A stretch of DNA of 64,000 nucleotides from Lytechinus variegatus (Eukaryota > Echinodermata > Echinoidea > Temnopleuroida > Toxopneustidae). The position numbers and the translations under genes were made by a program. Below the pieces are notes generated by a model. The model was given only the letters and a program-made list of their open reading frames with translations, did no database searches and was not told the origin of the DNA. The stretch lies in assembly GCF_018143015.1 (NCBI RefSeq), contig NC_054753.1, positions 31,409,292-31,473,291 on the forward strand, written 5' to 3'. Shown piece after piece: positions 51,401 to 61,905 of this stretch (positions are counted from its first letter, which is position 1; each line of letters opens with the position of its first letter).

Positions 51401-53214
51401 AATATATGCCCATATTAGATAAAGACCTGTTGATGGTACAAAAAGAATAAATACTAGTAAAATGTTTGCTATGAGATCTTAGAAATAGATGCAAGGTTAG
51501 AGGTTCAAAAAGCTATGCACTCATTGCATATCAAGATATCAACAGTGACTGCAGGATAAAAACTGCAAAATGCAGAGGAAACATCTTTGATATTGTATCG
51601 CATTTCTCATTTTCGTACATGAGGCTGCAATTAGACTGCCAGTTTCAGTCTCTATTTAGTTGGTTATTTCCATGGACACTACACATCTCCTTACATAGAT
51701 AAATATATTTCTGCACTCTTTACAGGGGACCAATACCCAAAATTATAATCATTGATTTTTGCCAGTAATACAACTTTTTTCATCAAAATTCAAGTCTATG
51801 AATGATTAAAGTTTTGAAAATGATACTTAGCAGTATTATACTAATTATTCATAATCACGTAATAAATTTTATTATTTGTGAAATAATAATTTTAATCTAT
51901 AAATTGTTCTTCAAAACGGCATCGCTAACCGGATGTTTGTCATACGTAAGCGGTTCAAGGGACGACTCTATTGAATTTGCGCAGTGTACATTTGGATCGA
52001 GGGATCTACACGACATTGGTCTGGTAAGAAACCTTTATTTTTTAACATTTTAATTTTTAATTGACTATTTTTTAAACCTTCCTACGCATTAGGTGTAGGA
52101 TTAATAAAATCACGACCATTTACGTGATTTTTAATAAAAAAGATGGATTTCCTAGGGAAATCCATCTGTGTTTACATGCGTCTCTTATATATGGGAGGGG
52201 ATTCAAGACTCCAATGTTGAAGAAGTATATGTCAAAGGATTTAAAAGAGACATCATCATGGAGTCCTCAAGACGAGGTTATTCCTGTCTCAAGATTAAGC
52301 ACAACTGTTACAAGTGTCTGTGAAAGTGTAAGTGACTGTTTTAGAATAACCGAGACTGAGACTAACAAAATTTTTATAGAAGTTAGAACATGAAATTAGC
52401 TTCCTAGTTTGATTGAGAATAATATTCATTTTTTGGAATTAATTAAGCGGGATTTTTTTAGGGACGCGCTGTACATTTTACCGTCAAGTCAGAGTCACTT
52501 GTTCACTGCTACCACCCTGCCTGTGGGGAATCTAGAGGAAGGACTATGGTATGCCAATGTTGCACAGAGCACACATTTAAAAAATCATTAAAATATCACT
52601 TTTGTGACCAAAATTACTAATTTCCATACAGTTGCAATTTATTTTTCATTAGTAACTTGGGAATAATTTTTTCATTCACCAGAGGCAGAGCGCTCAAAAA
52701 CTTGAATTTTGGGCATATATTTGTGTACGCCCTCTATTGGTGGAAAGTAATATGGCAAGAAAATTTTCATTTTTTGATCTCTATTTTTAATTAAGAAAAA
52801 AATTATTTAAAGAATCAAATTTAAATAAGAGCCAAGTTGTATGAATATTTGTGTAATGGAAACTGTCAGTGTAAAAAAATCAAGCATTTGCCCCAAAGAA
52901 AAAGAGAAAATAAGCCAAACATTGCCACCCTTATTTTGCCACACATGGAGATATAACTGAGAACAAGGTTATGTTATAACCTTGTTCATTGAATGAGTGA
53001 TCAGAGACAGAGTCAGACAGACTGCACTCAACAGAAGAAGACGACACAGGACACAACACATGGGACCACACATTTAATCCAATGACTTACTTATCGGCCT
53101 GTAAATATGAAATAAATTCTCTTTCGTGTACTCACCGAACCCTAAAATAGATCCAAGATAGAGAACAAAACCATAGATCGCCCTTTCTGGTGTTGGAGCT
53201 GGATTATTAGCCAT
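45315..53214 (-). CDS. PIGP: PIG-P, GPI-GlcNAc transferase subunit P, 4 coding exons
   Basis: PIG-P is a small ER-membrane subunit of the enzyme that starts GPI-anchor synthesis by adding GlcNAc to phosphatidylinositol. Coding exons on the minus strand are 53214-53136, 51426-51354, 50325-50207 and 45436-45315, all GT-AG and phase-consistent (393 nt, 130 residues; human about 134). The protein starts [20 protein letters not shown]; the first membrane segment runs to about residue 36 (LIWAYIP). [20 protein letters not shown] leads into the second membrane segment, and the tail [19 protein letters not shown] matches the family's conserved end. The ATG at 53214 is chosen for its strong context (AAC before, G after) and family match; an in-frame ATG at 53346 would add 44 unrelated residues. 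Confidence 0.94.
46795..48261. mobile_element. Long-inverted-repeat element with insertion (copy P5)
   Basis: The left arm starts AGAGGACAAGTCCACC and the right arm ends GGGGTGGACTTGACCTTTAA at 48261. The spacer (ATTCAAACAATAAAAAAC in intact copies) is split by an insertion at 47175-48031. It lies in PIGP intron 3. Confidence 0.85.
47175..48031 (-). mobile_element. Nested insertion with tandem DR1-bearing units
   Basis: The insert separates ATTCAAACAA from ACAATAAAAAAC, so ACAA is duplicated. Inside are TGTCTCGCC near 47191 and GGCGAGAC near 48025 (inverted), and four units of about 159 bp from about 47309 to 47930 with CATGTGACCTCC, CTGCAGCATAAGATG and GGAGTTAGGTGT. TGACCTTTGACCT (a perfect DR1 in reverse) is at 47340-47352. 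A GACGGACG microsatellite lies at 47937-47990. It is related to 12215-13185. Confidence 0.7.
48325..48591. mobile_element. Foldback element (about 100-bp arms)
   Basis: GTGAGCACCACCAGAAAATG near 48331 and TCAAGTTATGCCATCTGTTA are mirrored by ATGGCATAATTTGAATA and CATTTTCTGGTGGGGCTCAC near 48570-48588. The start ACAGAGGTGCTAAAAAAAGT looks mariner-like. No coding. Confidence 0.65.
48593..48720 (+). mobile_element. tRNA-headed SINE (Met-like, CAT)
   Basis: TGTTGGCTCAGTTGTTAGAG, CCATCTCATAACC (CAT at the anticodon position) and GGGAGTTCAAACCCC form tRNA-like A and B boxes and loop. The 3' part continues GACCAAAAGACGTTAAAAGA. The same type is on the minus strand at 59225-59430. Its acceptor stem does not pair, so it is not called a tRNA gene. 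Confidence 0.65.
48922..50135 (+). mobile_element. SINE split by a mariner-like MITE
   Basis: CTCCGGACTTTGAAACAGAG, GGGTTCAAATCCCAGCCATG and CACCCAGGTGAGGTAAATGG match the SINE family. The element stops at 49083, and sequence with SINE-tail motifs (GGTAATAATA, GCAGGGCCCGCT) resumes at 50073. Confidence 0.7.
49084..50072. mobile_element. Tc1/mariner-type MITE, TA target
   Basis: CAGTGCGTATCAAAAAAAGT (49086) and the following TTACACTTTGAAAAA are mirrored exactly by TTTTTCAAAGTGTAAAC and GATACGCACTG (50070), flanked by TA on both sides. The 985-bp interior has no recognisable transposase. It lies in PIGP intron 3, inside a SINE. Confidence 0.88.
50207..50325 (-). CDS. PIGP: PIGP exon 3
   Basis: It reads [39 protein letters not shown], containing the second membrane span. 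The acceptor is CTATTTTCAG and the donor GTGAGT. Confidence 0.94.
51354..51426 (-). CDS. PIGP: PIGP exon 2
   Basis: It reads [20 protein letters not shown] then YWPQK, the most conserved PIG-P segment. The acceptor is ATCAACAG and the donor GTAATA (weak). Confidence 0.94.
51427..53135 (-). other. PIGP intron 1
   Basis: No other gene is recognised. A TTCACCAGAGG and GCCCTCTATTGGTGG pair near 52676-52744 may be a small decayed inverted repeat. The open frame at 52124-52393 on the plus strand matches nothing known to me. Confidence 0.5.
53136..53214 (-). CDS. PIGP: PIGP exon 1
   Basis: It reads [26 protein letters not shown] with donor GTGAGT. The frame is open upstream to an ATG at 53346, so a longer amino end is possible but not supported by the family. 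Confidence 0.93.
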
Positions 53215-53379
53215 GTTACAACAGTTTACAATTTTACGTACATTACCGTCACCGTTTCGACTTTCGTGCCCAGTTAACCGTGCAATGACATTCGCAGATA
53301 TATCGAAGGGAAACTCCCGCATGACGTCATCTGAAATGCTGAACATCCTTTATGGAGTTCGCAACTAATGTGTTTGGGA

Positions 53380-53527
53380 TAATCATCTCGTCATGCCTAC
53401 ATCTTATCTCTTTGGGGAAAAAAATGAGATGACGTGATCTTGGCATGTCTACATCATGTAGAAGAGATGATGGCCCAAGATCGACGAGATCCGAGATCAT
53501 GTCATCTCATCATCTCTTATCCTAGAA
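53380..53527. mobile_element. Foldback element upstream of PIGP
   Basis: GGGATAATCATCTCGTCATG at about 53379 is mirrored loosely by CATGTCATCTCATCATCTC then TTATCC ending near 53521. A partial second copy (GACGAGATCCGAGATC) lies at 55894-55925. It sits about 165 bp upstream of the PIGP start codon. Confidence 0.55.
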
Positions 53528-53679
53528 TAATCATTAACGCCAAATCACCACATCCGTATCCAGAGGTATTGGGATAATTTCCAAATTAAAATACTTATTA
53601 CCCCCCAGAAAAAAATCATTTTCTTCTTTACAATGTCTTGGTTCTCCCTCACGTATCATATTTCAACATTGTTTGAGGT

Positions 53680-54127
53680 AATTGCGGTAAATACAAAACT
53701 GAATTCGATTTTCTTGCTACAAAAACGAGCACTTCACATTTACAGGATCACGATATCTTGCTAGATCCAGTCCTTTATTTTTTTTATTAAGAACATTTAA
53801 AAAAATCAGGTATAAATACATTTCAAGCTGCAATCTTTTTGTTCAAGTACAAAAAGGGGATACTTCCCCCTTCTTGTCAAAATATCTTCACAATCAACAA
53901 CACCATCCACTCTTATCGCACACGAAACTCTGAAAAATTTCATCTGACAAATCCAAAACTAATAATAGCACCCAACTCAATTACGGTGCAGATTTATGGA
54001 ATAATTTATCGCCTGACATTAAGTTATGCTCTATACTTTATTCATTCAAAGCTGTTTCGAAGAGAAATACACTATTATAATATAATACCTAAATTATCTG
54101 TGCGTTACTTACCAACCGATAATACAA
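53680..54127 (+). mobile_element. LINE carboxy-terminal coding end (CR1-like)
   Basis: LLQKRALHIYRI, then after stops FKYKKGILPPSCQNIF, TINNTIHSYRTRNSEKFHL, a degraded W-N-L block and FRREIHYYNI match the end of CR1-like LINE proteins. It contains stops and a frameshift. It ends where the hAT-like element begins, and the likely 3' UTR resumes at 55451. Confidence 0.85.
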
Positions 54128-55450
54128 TACCCCACCAACCGCATAGCCAGGATTTCATTTTGGAGGGGGCGGTAAATGCACGCGAAGCGTGCCAACACTT
54201 ACAGAGCGCGCGAAGCGCGCTCCCTAGGGGGTGGGTGCAGGGAGGGGGAGTTTCCCCCTCCCGCGCGAAGCTTTTAGGGTTTCATAAATTAAAATGAAAA
54301 GGAGCCGTTTCTCTTGTCTCTAGTACCTCCAATGCTGTTGACTATATTGCGATTTTGAACCTTGTTTTCAAAAGTGATTTTGAACGCACAAAAGAGGTAT
54401 ACAATGGAGGAAATTAAAATGATAATAACTCCGCGCGAAGCGCGGAAGCTAAAGCGTTTTATCAATTTTTCTTGCCATAAAAAGGGTCCTGAGAAAAGGG
54501 TATTCTCAAAGATATATTGAATACTAAGATCAGATTTGATTACAAACAATTTAGCAACAGTGCATATTTTTAACTCGCAAAACAGAGGAGAAGATTGGTA
54601 GAGGAAGATATTCAATTGATTTTCTAAGATTATTGAACTTCATTACAAGGAATATAGTGCGCAAAAAGTTGAAACTTCTGTGATTTATTGAAATTATCTA
54701 TCTATAAAAAAAAGCATGCCTATTTTTTTTGACTTATCCTGAAGCGCTTCATTTTGAATATAAAGAAACTTAAGTGTCATTCAAAATTTCAAACTGAGGG
54801 CGCAAAACAGGACAGGAGATGAATGTATACAGGGAAATGACATGAAGATTAATACAATTTGATAAAAAATATTGTACTTTCTTATTTAATACGACACGAA
54901 TTTTATACCTTCCTCTGTTTAAATTGGGAACCTGTTTGCCCCAAAATTATGATTGTTTAGTAATGAGCTGAAAAGCGGGAGAAGTTGACTTTATTTAGGT
55001 GAGGCAGAAACTGATATAAAGATTTTACCCGCTCGGAGCCGATCAGACCAGAAGTTGCGCGATCAATTGAAAAAAAAATAACTTCATATTATTTACTTCG
55101 GCCTAACCTTACTCAAATTCATGTCCTAATGCATACAATTTTAACTTTAACTGGCAAGAAGCACATAGCTGAGGTGAAAAAACAGGGTTAGAGAAAAGGT
55201 GGGGGGGAACAATGGAGAACTTCAATATTGTCACTTTACCGCGCGTAGCGCGGAAGCAAAATTCATATATAAATTTAAAGCAAGAAGAGTGAAGGAGTTT
55301 CTCTTTTGAGAAAAAAATAAAGAATAAAAAGAAAAAACCCACAAAGCTACCTTTCTTCCCTTCCCTTTTCCTTTTCTCCTTTCTTGGGGACTTTTTTTTT
55401 TGGGGGGGGGCGACCGCCCCACCGCCCCTGGCTACGCGCCTGTACCCCAC
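54128..55450 (+). mobile_element. hAT-like element, copy B, inserted in a LINE
   Basis: The element 54136-55442 is flanked by TACCCCAC at 54128-54135 and 55443-55450, a perfect 8-bp duplication. Ends are CAACCGCATAGCCAGG and CCTGGCTACGCGCCTG. Its left half matches copy A at 1-814 in reverse. It carries perfect hairpins with GAA or GTA loops at 54178, 54205, 54430 and 55239. No transposase is visible. Confidence 0.88.
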
Positions 55451-55870
55451 CGCATCTGCACTCTCGTACACTTGCAATTTTTATCAAATTTGTGAATATA
55501 ACTTTCTCATTTGATTTGTTCTTTCCCTTTCTACTTTTTTGGTAACATTCCTAATATTTTGTGCAATAAAAGATAAGTCTCTTTTATTGCACTGTTTGTC
55601 CGGTTTTCCTTTCGAGGCCTATATCAATTTCAAGCTCTAAGCTTAAGATGGAGGTCTCCCATATATATGTATATATAGTATATATATTTTCTGCTATTTG
55701 TTTTAATGATAAAAACAAGGAAAATGTATCAGGAATAAATATATTTAAATTAGATTGTTAGAATGTATGTGTACATATGTTATTTATTATGTCATTTGCT
55801 TACTGTTATGTTATGCTGAGAAAAAAATTGTTACTGGAATGTGGAAATAAATAAATAAATCGAATCAAAT
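55451..55870 (+). mobile_element. LINE 3' UTR and tail
   Basis: The AT-rich 3' UTR ends in GGAAATAAATAAATAAATC. It probably belongs to the LINE interrupted at 54128. CAATAAAAGA...TCTTTTATTG near 55563 forms a small stem. Confidence 0.6.
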
Positions 55871-56019
55871 CTTCTACAGGATGTATACATAGACGAGATC
55901 CGAGATCTTGTCATCTCATCATCTCTCCCGCGTGCAGTGGCGTATATATAGCCCACAAATGCGAGGGGGGGGGTGGGCTCTCCGAAATTTTAGCCACCAA
56001 GACAAAAAGAAAAAAAAGG

Positions 56020-56278
56020 AAAGAAAAGAATAAAAAATGGTTTATTGAACAAAAAAATAATTCGCGGCCAAAAGGCCGAATTACAGATTTTCAGACATAA
56101 AAGCAATTACACACATACACATAAAAACTGCAACATAATGAAAAACGGGAATTAGAAACACAATTACAAAATGAGTGAAAAAAATAATAATCGCATGCTT
56201 TGAGGTAAATGATGCATACATACGTTATTGTGAAATCAATCATCATTGTAATACAATCATTCTATAACCATTCATTAT
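56020..56278 (-). mobile_element. LINE 3' tail fragment with stem-loop
   Basis: On the minus strand the sequence reads GGCCTTTTGGCCGCGAATTA then TTGTTCAATAAACC, a hairpin plus tail typical of CR1/L2-like LINE ends. No coding part remains. Confidence 0.55.
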
Positions 56279-57195
56279 CAGTGGCGTGGGTACGGGGGGG
56301 GGGGGCTGGGGGCACGTGCCCCCCTGAGATTTGGTGTGCCCCCCAGGTGCCCCCCTGAAAATATTGGCAGAGCAAAAAAAAGGAAACAGGGAGAAAGAAG
56401 AAAAGAAAAAAAGGAAAAGAAGAAGAAAGACAGAAAAAAATAAGAGGAGGAAGACGAGTGAATGAAACAATGTTAAAGGAAGACTTGGAAAAAACACACA
56501 AATCTTTCATGTTTACTATTTAAAACTTCTGCTTGCGCTTCGCGCCAGAATTGCCTATTCGATGAGATTCATATCTTGCTCAATAACAGATTGATATGGA
56601 GCAAGTTTTGAAGTCAATATACAAAACATATTTTAGCTCGTACATCGAGCTTTCATTATATTTTTTTTATTAACAAATTTAAGTGCTCTAGCTGTAAAAT
56701 TTCCGTTTTATACTCTACATATCAGCATTTTTAAGCTCAAGTTGCGTGGTCACCTTGTTTGATTTGCCAAGTTCCTATTGTCTACGTGTATTCCATAATT
56801 TTCCATTAAACAAATGTATTCAGAATGCCCAGATTCTAGGTCTAAATCTAAAACATGCGCGATAGCCTGCATGTTCTTTATTTAAAATGTACTTAAATTA
56901 TCCAGTTTCACATCAGAATATCAATAATTGTCTGCTCAAGTTTCATGATCCCATTTTTAATGATACCCAATTAACTATATCGTGTCCCACTTTTTGGTCT
57001 AAAATCTCAATTTTTTTCCTCTCACGCTTCGCGCTCGCATTAATTGTTTAGTTACATACCTATCCCATTTATTAATACAAAAAGTGCTTGGAATGACCAT
57101 TTTTTAGGTCAAAATGTCAAAAAAAAATTGCTCTCGCTTCGCGCTCGCATTATTGAAATTTATACCGTCTTCGTGGGTAACTGTAAGCCACTGGC
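56279..57195 (-). mobile_element. Element with CAGTGGCG end and inverted GCGAAGCGC motifs
   Basis: CAGTGGCGTGGGTACGGGG at 56279 and AAGCCACTG near 57195 could be ends. Inside are CTTGCGCTTCGCGCCAG (56531), CTCACGCTTCGCGCTCGCAT (57021) and CTCTCGCTTCGCGCTCGCAT (57131). The boundary with the next element overlaps. Confidence 0.5.
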
Positions 57196-58624
57196 GTAAA
57201 TCCGTGTTGATGGGTGTGGGGGGGGGGGTGACTGAAATATTTTGGCATTTTTTTCAATCATGTTTGTAGATATGCAAGGAATTGTCATTGATATGTCCAC
57301 AATAGCGTTCCGTGGGTCACGGCATCGTTCGGGGCACCAGCAATTTTTTTGAATCACTAAGTGAGCGCGCGAAGCGCGAGCTGATTTTTTTTTATATTCA
57401 CACCTAAAAAGGGACATTATAATCAAATTTATGTAATCATGATAGGTACCTGTCTTGCTAAACAATGCGAGCGCGAAGCGCAAGCTGAAATTTTCGTATA
57501 TTTTGACCACAAACAGCGAGATTTTAAGGAATATATTTTAGGAATCCATTAAGAGTATGCATATCTCACCATAGTCATGATAGTCATCTAATGCGAGTGC
57601 CAAGCGCTTGCTGATTTTATTAAAATTACATCTGAACACATGAAACACTCTTTGTAGTCATTGCAATCATGATTATCATACGCATCTCACCAATCAAATA
57701 TTGCGAGCGCGAAGCGCGAGCTGAAAATTTAGATAATTCAGACCTGAAGTGGGGCATTCTAAGGTTTCTTTGTAGGAATTAACTAGGACCATATAGGTAT
57801 TTCATTAACCAAATAATGCGAGCGCGAAGCGCGAGCTGAAAATTTTTCATATTCAGATCAGAAGAAGGGACATTTTAAGGACTGATTTTAGGAATTCACG
57901 AAGAGCAGACATATCTCACCAATCCACTATTAAATGCGAACGTAATCACGGACAGGAAATGTTTATATACGGAGACCTTAACATGGGGCAATCACTTTTT
58001 GAGTCATGTAAAAGAAGCATATGTCAATATATGATAACTCAAGTGCTCGAAAATATATTTGGTTTATATTGACTTGAAAACGTGATGAGACGTAGGCTCT
58101 GGGCAAATTATGTTTCATAAAGTTATGATAAAAATGTTTCTTATGTAATGTACCATAAATAATTATAATATAACATCATAATGAATCATATTTTCTTCTT
58201 TCCCATTACGTTTCTCTTCCTTTCTCCCTCATTTCTCCTTTTCCCCGTTTTTTTTTTTGGGGGGGAGGGCATGTGCCTTCCATGTGTGTAGGAGGAGGGA
58301 ATTAAAAAAAAGTATTTTTAACAAAATTAATGTTTAAAGCTCCTCAGCTGACTACGTTCACCAGTAGAAGTAGGCCAAATCTTAAGTTTCAGGACATTTT
58401 CCATCTTTTCGGCCTAACTTCATGTACTGATTTGTAAACACAGGTTGTTTTCTAACAAAGAAGATTTAAACCAATAATTATAACTACCTGTCATTAAACT
58501 CAAATAAGAAAAAAAAATCAGATCTGCCTTGAAAAGTGTTGGGGATGAATGACATACCACCCCTATACCCTCTCCGAAAAGTGTAGGGGATTATCCCCCA
58601 TTCCCCCGGGATTTACACCCGTGC
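57190..58624 (+). mobile_element. Inverted-end element carrying the GCGAAGCGC array
   Basis: CACTGGCGTAAATCCGTG near 57190 and CGGGATTTACACCCGTG near 58606-58622 are imperfect inverted ends, each next to G or C runs. Inside, the GCGAGCGCGAAGCGCGAGC motif recurs at 57366, 57468, 57593, 57705 and 57818 with spacing of about 110-125 bp. No coding is recognised. Confidence 0.6.
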
Positions 58625-59224
58625 ATGTATATTTCTCATCTAAACTTTTATAAATCGTACATGCCAAAGAAAAGTATATAGCCTACACAATGATATTTAG
58701 CTTTAGCTAAATACCTGATTGCATAACCTGGTGAAAATGTATTTTTCTTCGTTGATGGGAGCCCCCAGAAAGGAACGGTGCTTTGAAGTCGAATTCATCT
58801 TGTAAGACAAATATCTTTGCCTAATCCGACATGCCGCGAACCGGATACATAATACACTCAATGATTATCATGGGGACAAATCCAGTATAATCTCTCATAA
58901 CTAAATGAAAGACAGAAATATTGATAGTCACTGTCAATTTTGTATGGACAATTTTACGGATATATGTTTTAATCATGTCACACGTAAAACATGTTGTAGT
59001 CATGACAATCACATTACGTTGGGATGCATGTAGTTGCAAGATTTCGGGTTTATTGTGTTTATTTGATTCGATTAAATGAGTTTGCATGCGGAACATTGTA
59101 GGTTGAAGTATTTCTAAATGCAGGGCGGCAGCTCCACAGGAACCGGGGCAAAAGGGGCGATGACTTCCTATGATTTTTCCTGTCGTGGAAAAAAAGAATG
59201 ATAATAATAATGACGTTTTATTTA

Positions 59225-59430
59225 CCCAGGGTAGCCACTTCAGTTAGGAAACTGCTCTACCAGCGGGCCCTGCATAACATTATTATTACCCTTCTCCGAT
59301 CTAAATGCTGAGCGCCTAGCAAGAAGGCAGAAGGTCCCATTTTTATAAGTCTTTGGTATGACTCGGCCGAGGATCGATCCCACGACCTCCCGTTCATGAG
59401 GCGGACGCTCTACCACTGAGCCACCATGTC
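59225..59430 (-). mobile_element. tRNA-headed SINE (Met-like), minus strand
   Basis: On the minus strand: CATGGTGGCTCAGTGGTAGA, GCGTCCGCCTCATGAAC (CAT) and GGGATCGATCC head, then a body ending GGTAATAATAATG, GCAGGGCCCGCTGG and AGTGGCTACCCTGGGTAAA. Same type as 48593. Confidence 0.7.
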
Positions 59431-60366
59431 CAGAGAAAATAAAATGAAAAAGAAAAATATAAACCGAGATTTTTTAGTAATTTACCCCAATAACTAAATT
59501 GAAAAGAAACGTAATTTCTAAGTCAATTTGCTCCATAACAAAATATGGCGCTCTACCCCTGTTATGATAAGCCTGCCCATATGGTTGTATGCGTATATTG
59601 CCGTAAAGTTTGAAGTAACTCAGCTGCATGTAGTGGTATAAATAACTACCCTATATAGCTGAAATAGTTAAAAATGTTACATGAAAGATAAATAAAACAA
59701 CAAGAACACTGTCATTTGACAAGGCGTTGATCTTTTGCTCTATATATAGAACGGCATAAACGCTGAATGTCACCGAAATCGATAGATGTACAATAATTAA
59801 TGACGTGTTAAGGTTCCAATTAGATTTAACCAACATAACAGATGTGTATAATCATGCACAACATAATATACGAATGAAAAGGCCGCTGGTGCATGTCACA
59901 CACCATTTCTTCGAAATATACATGAAATATCTCCTTTTTAAAAATAAAGTCTGATGATATTAAAGAAGCTCTAGTATCATTTTAAGATATACATTAGTAG
60001 TTCTAAATGTTGAATATAATGTATTCCAGTTGCTTAAACCCAAATCCGAGCGGCGAAGGAGGGTGTGATTCAGCTGAAACATCAACATTTTAGAGGCATC
60101 GTAAATTCGGGGCTATTTTTTTGTGGTGACAGTTATGGCGTAATATATTGTGTTTCTCGTTCGATGAATTGTGTTGGTATAGTTGTGACTCAAACTTCTG
60201 CAAGGGAGCGAAGCGATCGAGCTAGAAAAATTTTCAGTAGTTGTGAATGCATGATACCAACAACGCTTTGCAGAAAGACGGCCTTCAAAATAATGTAACG
60301 AAATGTTGTTATGAAGAGTCATATAAAAGTTGAATTTGATTTTTGATGATTACACAAAAATATATT

Positions 60367-60538
60367 GAGAGTCAAAGGGGGCCTAAGCTTTCGATCCTAG
60401 ACCACAGACATTCAACAACATTCTAGTGTTGCTGTTGTATGTCTGTGGTCTATATTATAGTTGTTCCACTTTGTTTGTCATTTTGCCTCCGACGAAGATT
60501 CTGCTAGGATCCAAATGCTTAGGCCCCTTTTGACTCTC
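60367..60538. mobile_element. 172-bp palindromic MITE
   Basis: GAGAGTCAAAGGGGGCCTAA at 60367 pairs with TTAGGCCCCTTTTGACTCTC ending at 60538. Further in, GATCCTAG pairs with CTAGGATC, and TAGACCACAGACAT pairs with ATGTCTGTGGTCTA. Nearly the whole element can fold. Confidence 0.8.
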
Positions 60539-60639
60539 TAATTTACTCCATTGGCTCTCTTTCTTTAGATAAGCAGTTTTCAGCAGCTTGTTTTGATAAA
60601 AATATTGTATTTCAGTCGTTAAAATAATGTGAACAAATT

Positions 60640-60870
60640 AGATTAAATTATATTGATTTGATATATTTATATTTACATTCATAAAAACCAGAACAAAACA
60701 AAATATATACAAAGTTATTGATTACAATTTACATGCGAAAATCGTAAAATAATTCAATGATAAAAATCTGGAAAACATTTGAAAAAAAGTATAGATAATT
60801 CATGAATGAATGAGGAGGCAACGAGAAAGGCTAAGCCTTATAGTGCTGCCACCTTTACAAAAACTGGAAA
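60640..60870 (-). mobile_element. LINE-like 3' tail fragment
   Basis: On the minus strand: GGTGGCAGCACTATAAGGCT, AAGGCTTAGCCTT stem, GTTGCCTCCTCATTCATTC, then AT-rich sequence. It looks like a LINE 3' UTR; the call is tentative. Confidence 0.35.
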
Positions 60871-61734
60871 CTGAATATATAATGTAATAAATACTGAATA
60901 CCAGATATAAAACATTTAAACAAAAATCAAATGAGGTGTTTATATGTCGATTGTAATTTGTTTAGACACATTTCATCTTGAAAACCTCAAAGCTTGCCTT
61001 GGAGCATGCAAAACATAAATTCTAGAAAGAAGGCCTATAATATCTGCTCCAACTGAAGTTTTGTAAATTTCATTATTTTATTTGCTGAATTTCAGCGCTT
61101 TGAGACTCATACACGTGTCAACGAAATCAACTCTCCAACCCGACCATTATTATGTCATTGAAAATAACATTATAATTCTAGTATAGCTTTGGAGCCGGTT
61201 TCATCGGTCTGATCTTCATAATTGTGACATACAGTAGGTGAATGATAATGGTCTCAAGATTTGTACTTAAATATAAACCGTACCGGGTTTTTAAACCTAA
61301 ATACTTATGATACAATTTACAGGTCGACCTTAACAAAGTACATTGATTAAAAATATACTTTTTAGGCTGTGCTGGAAAGAAGTTCCTTTTTATTTATTTG
61401 ATCACTCATATATTTATTCACGCCTTCAGTCGTTTATAACATATTTATCCGTTTATTCATTTTGTTCATTATTCATTTAAAATAATTATTACAATAAAAT
61501 AGAACTTATTTTGTCAGATTTATGCCTGCAATCCGAATGCCCCATTTTACCCCACCCCTCCCTATAGTTTCAATCCATTCATCACATCGCCTGGGTAGTG
61601 TGCCAAATCTTCATATTCGAATTACTTTGTTGGTGTGGATTCAATTTTCGATTTCATTTTCACCCTCCTCCCCCCAAAAAAGATGATGCATAAAGCCTGA
61701 GTATATATAAATGATTCTTGCTTGGTTCTTCGCG
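60871..61734. other. Intergenic AT-rich DNA
   Basis: No gene, RNA or clear repeat is recognised. Confidence 0.4.
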
Positions 61735-61905
61735 CTGCGTTTCAAGGAATAAATTCCTGCCAGGTACCCATTTACCTCACCTGGGTTGAGTGCAGTTGTG
61801 GATCAATTTCTTGCTGAAGGAAATTATGCCATGGTTGAGATTCGAACCCACGACACTCTGTTTCAGAGTCCGGATACTAATCCACTGGACAAAGAGGTTT
61901 TAATG
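61735..61905 (-). mobile_element. tRNA-derived SINE, minus strand
   Basis: On the minus strand: CAGTGGATTAGTATCCGGAC, GTGGGTTCGAATCTCAACCA, CACCCAGGTGAGGTAAATGG and TACCTGGCAGGAATTTATTC. Same family as 39987 and 48922; the 3' tail is lost. Confidence 0.8.

Noticed and set aside
52124-52393. An 89-codon gene in PIGP intron 1
   Set aside because: No recognisable domain, and chance frames of this length are common here.
53490-55925. Target duplication flanking a 2.4-kb insertion (GACGAGATCCGAGATC at both ends)
   Set aside because: The upstream flanks differ and the motif belongs to a foldback repeat, so two repeat copies explain it better.
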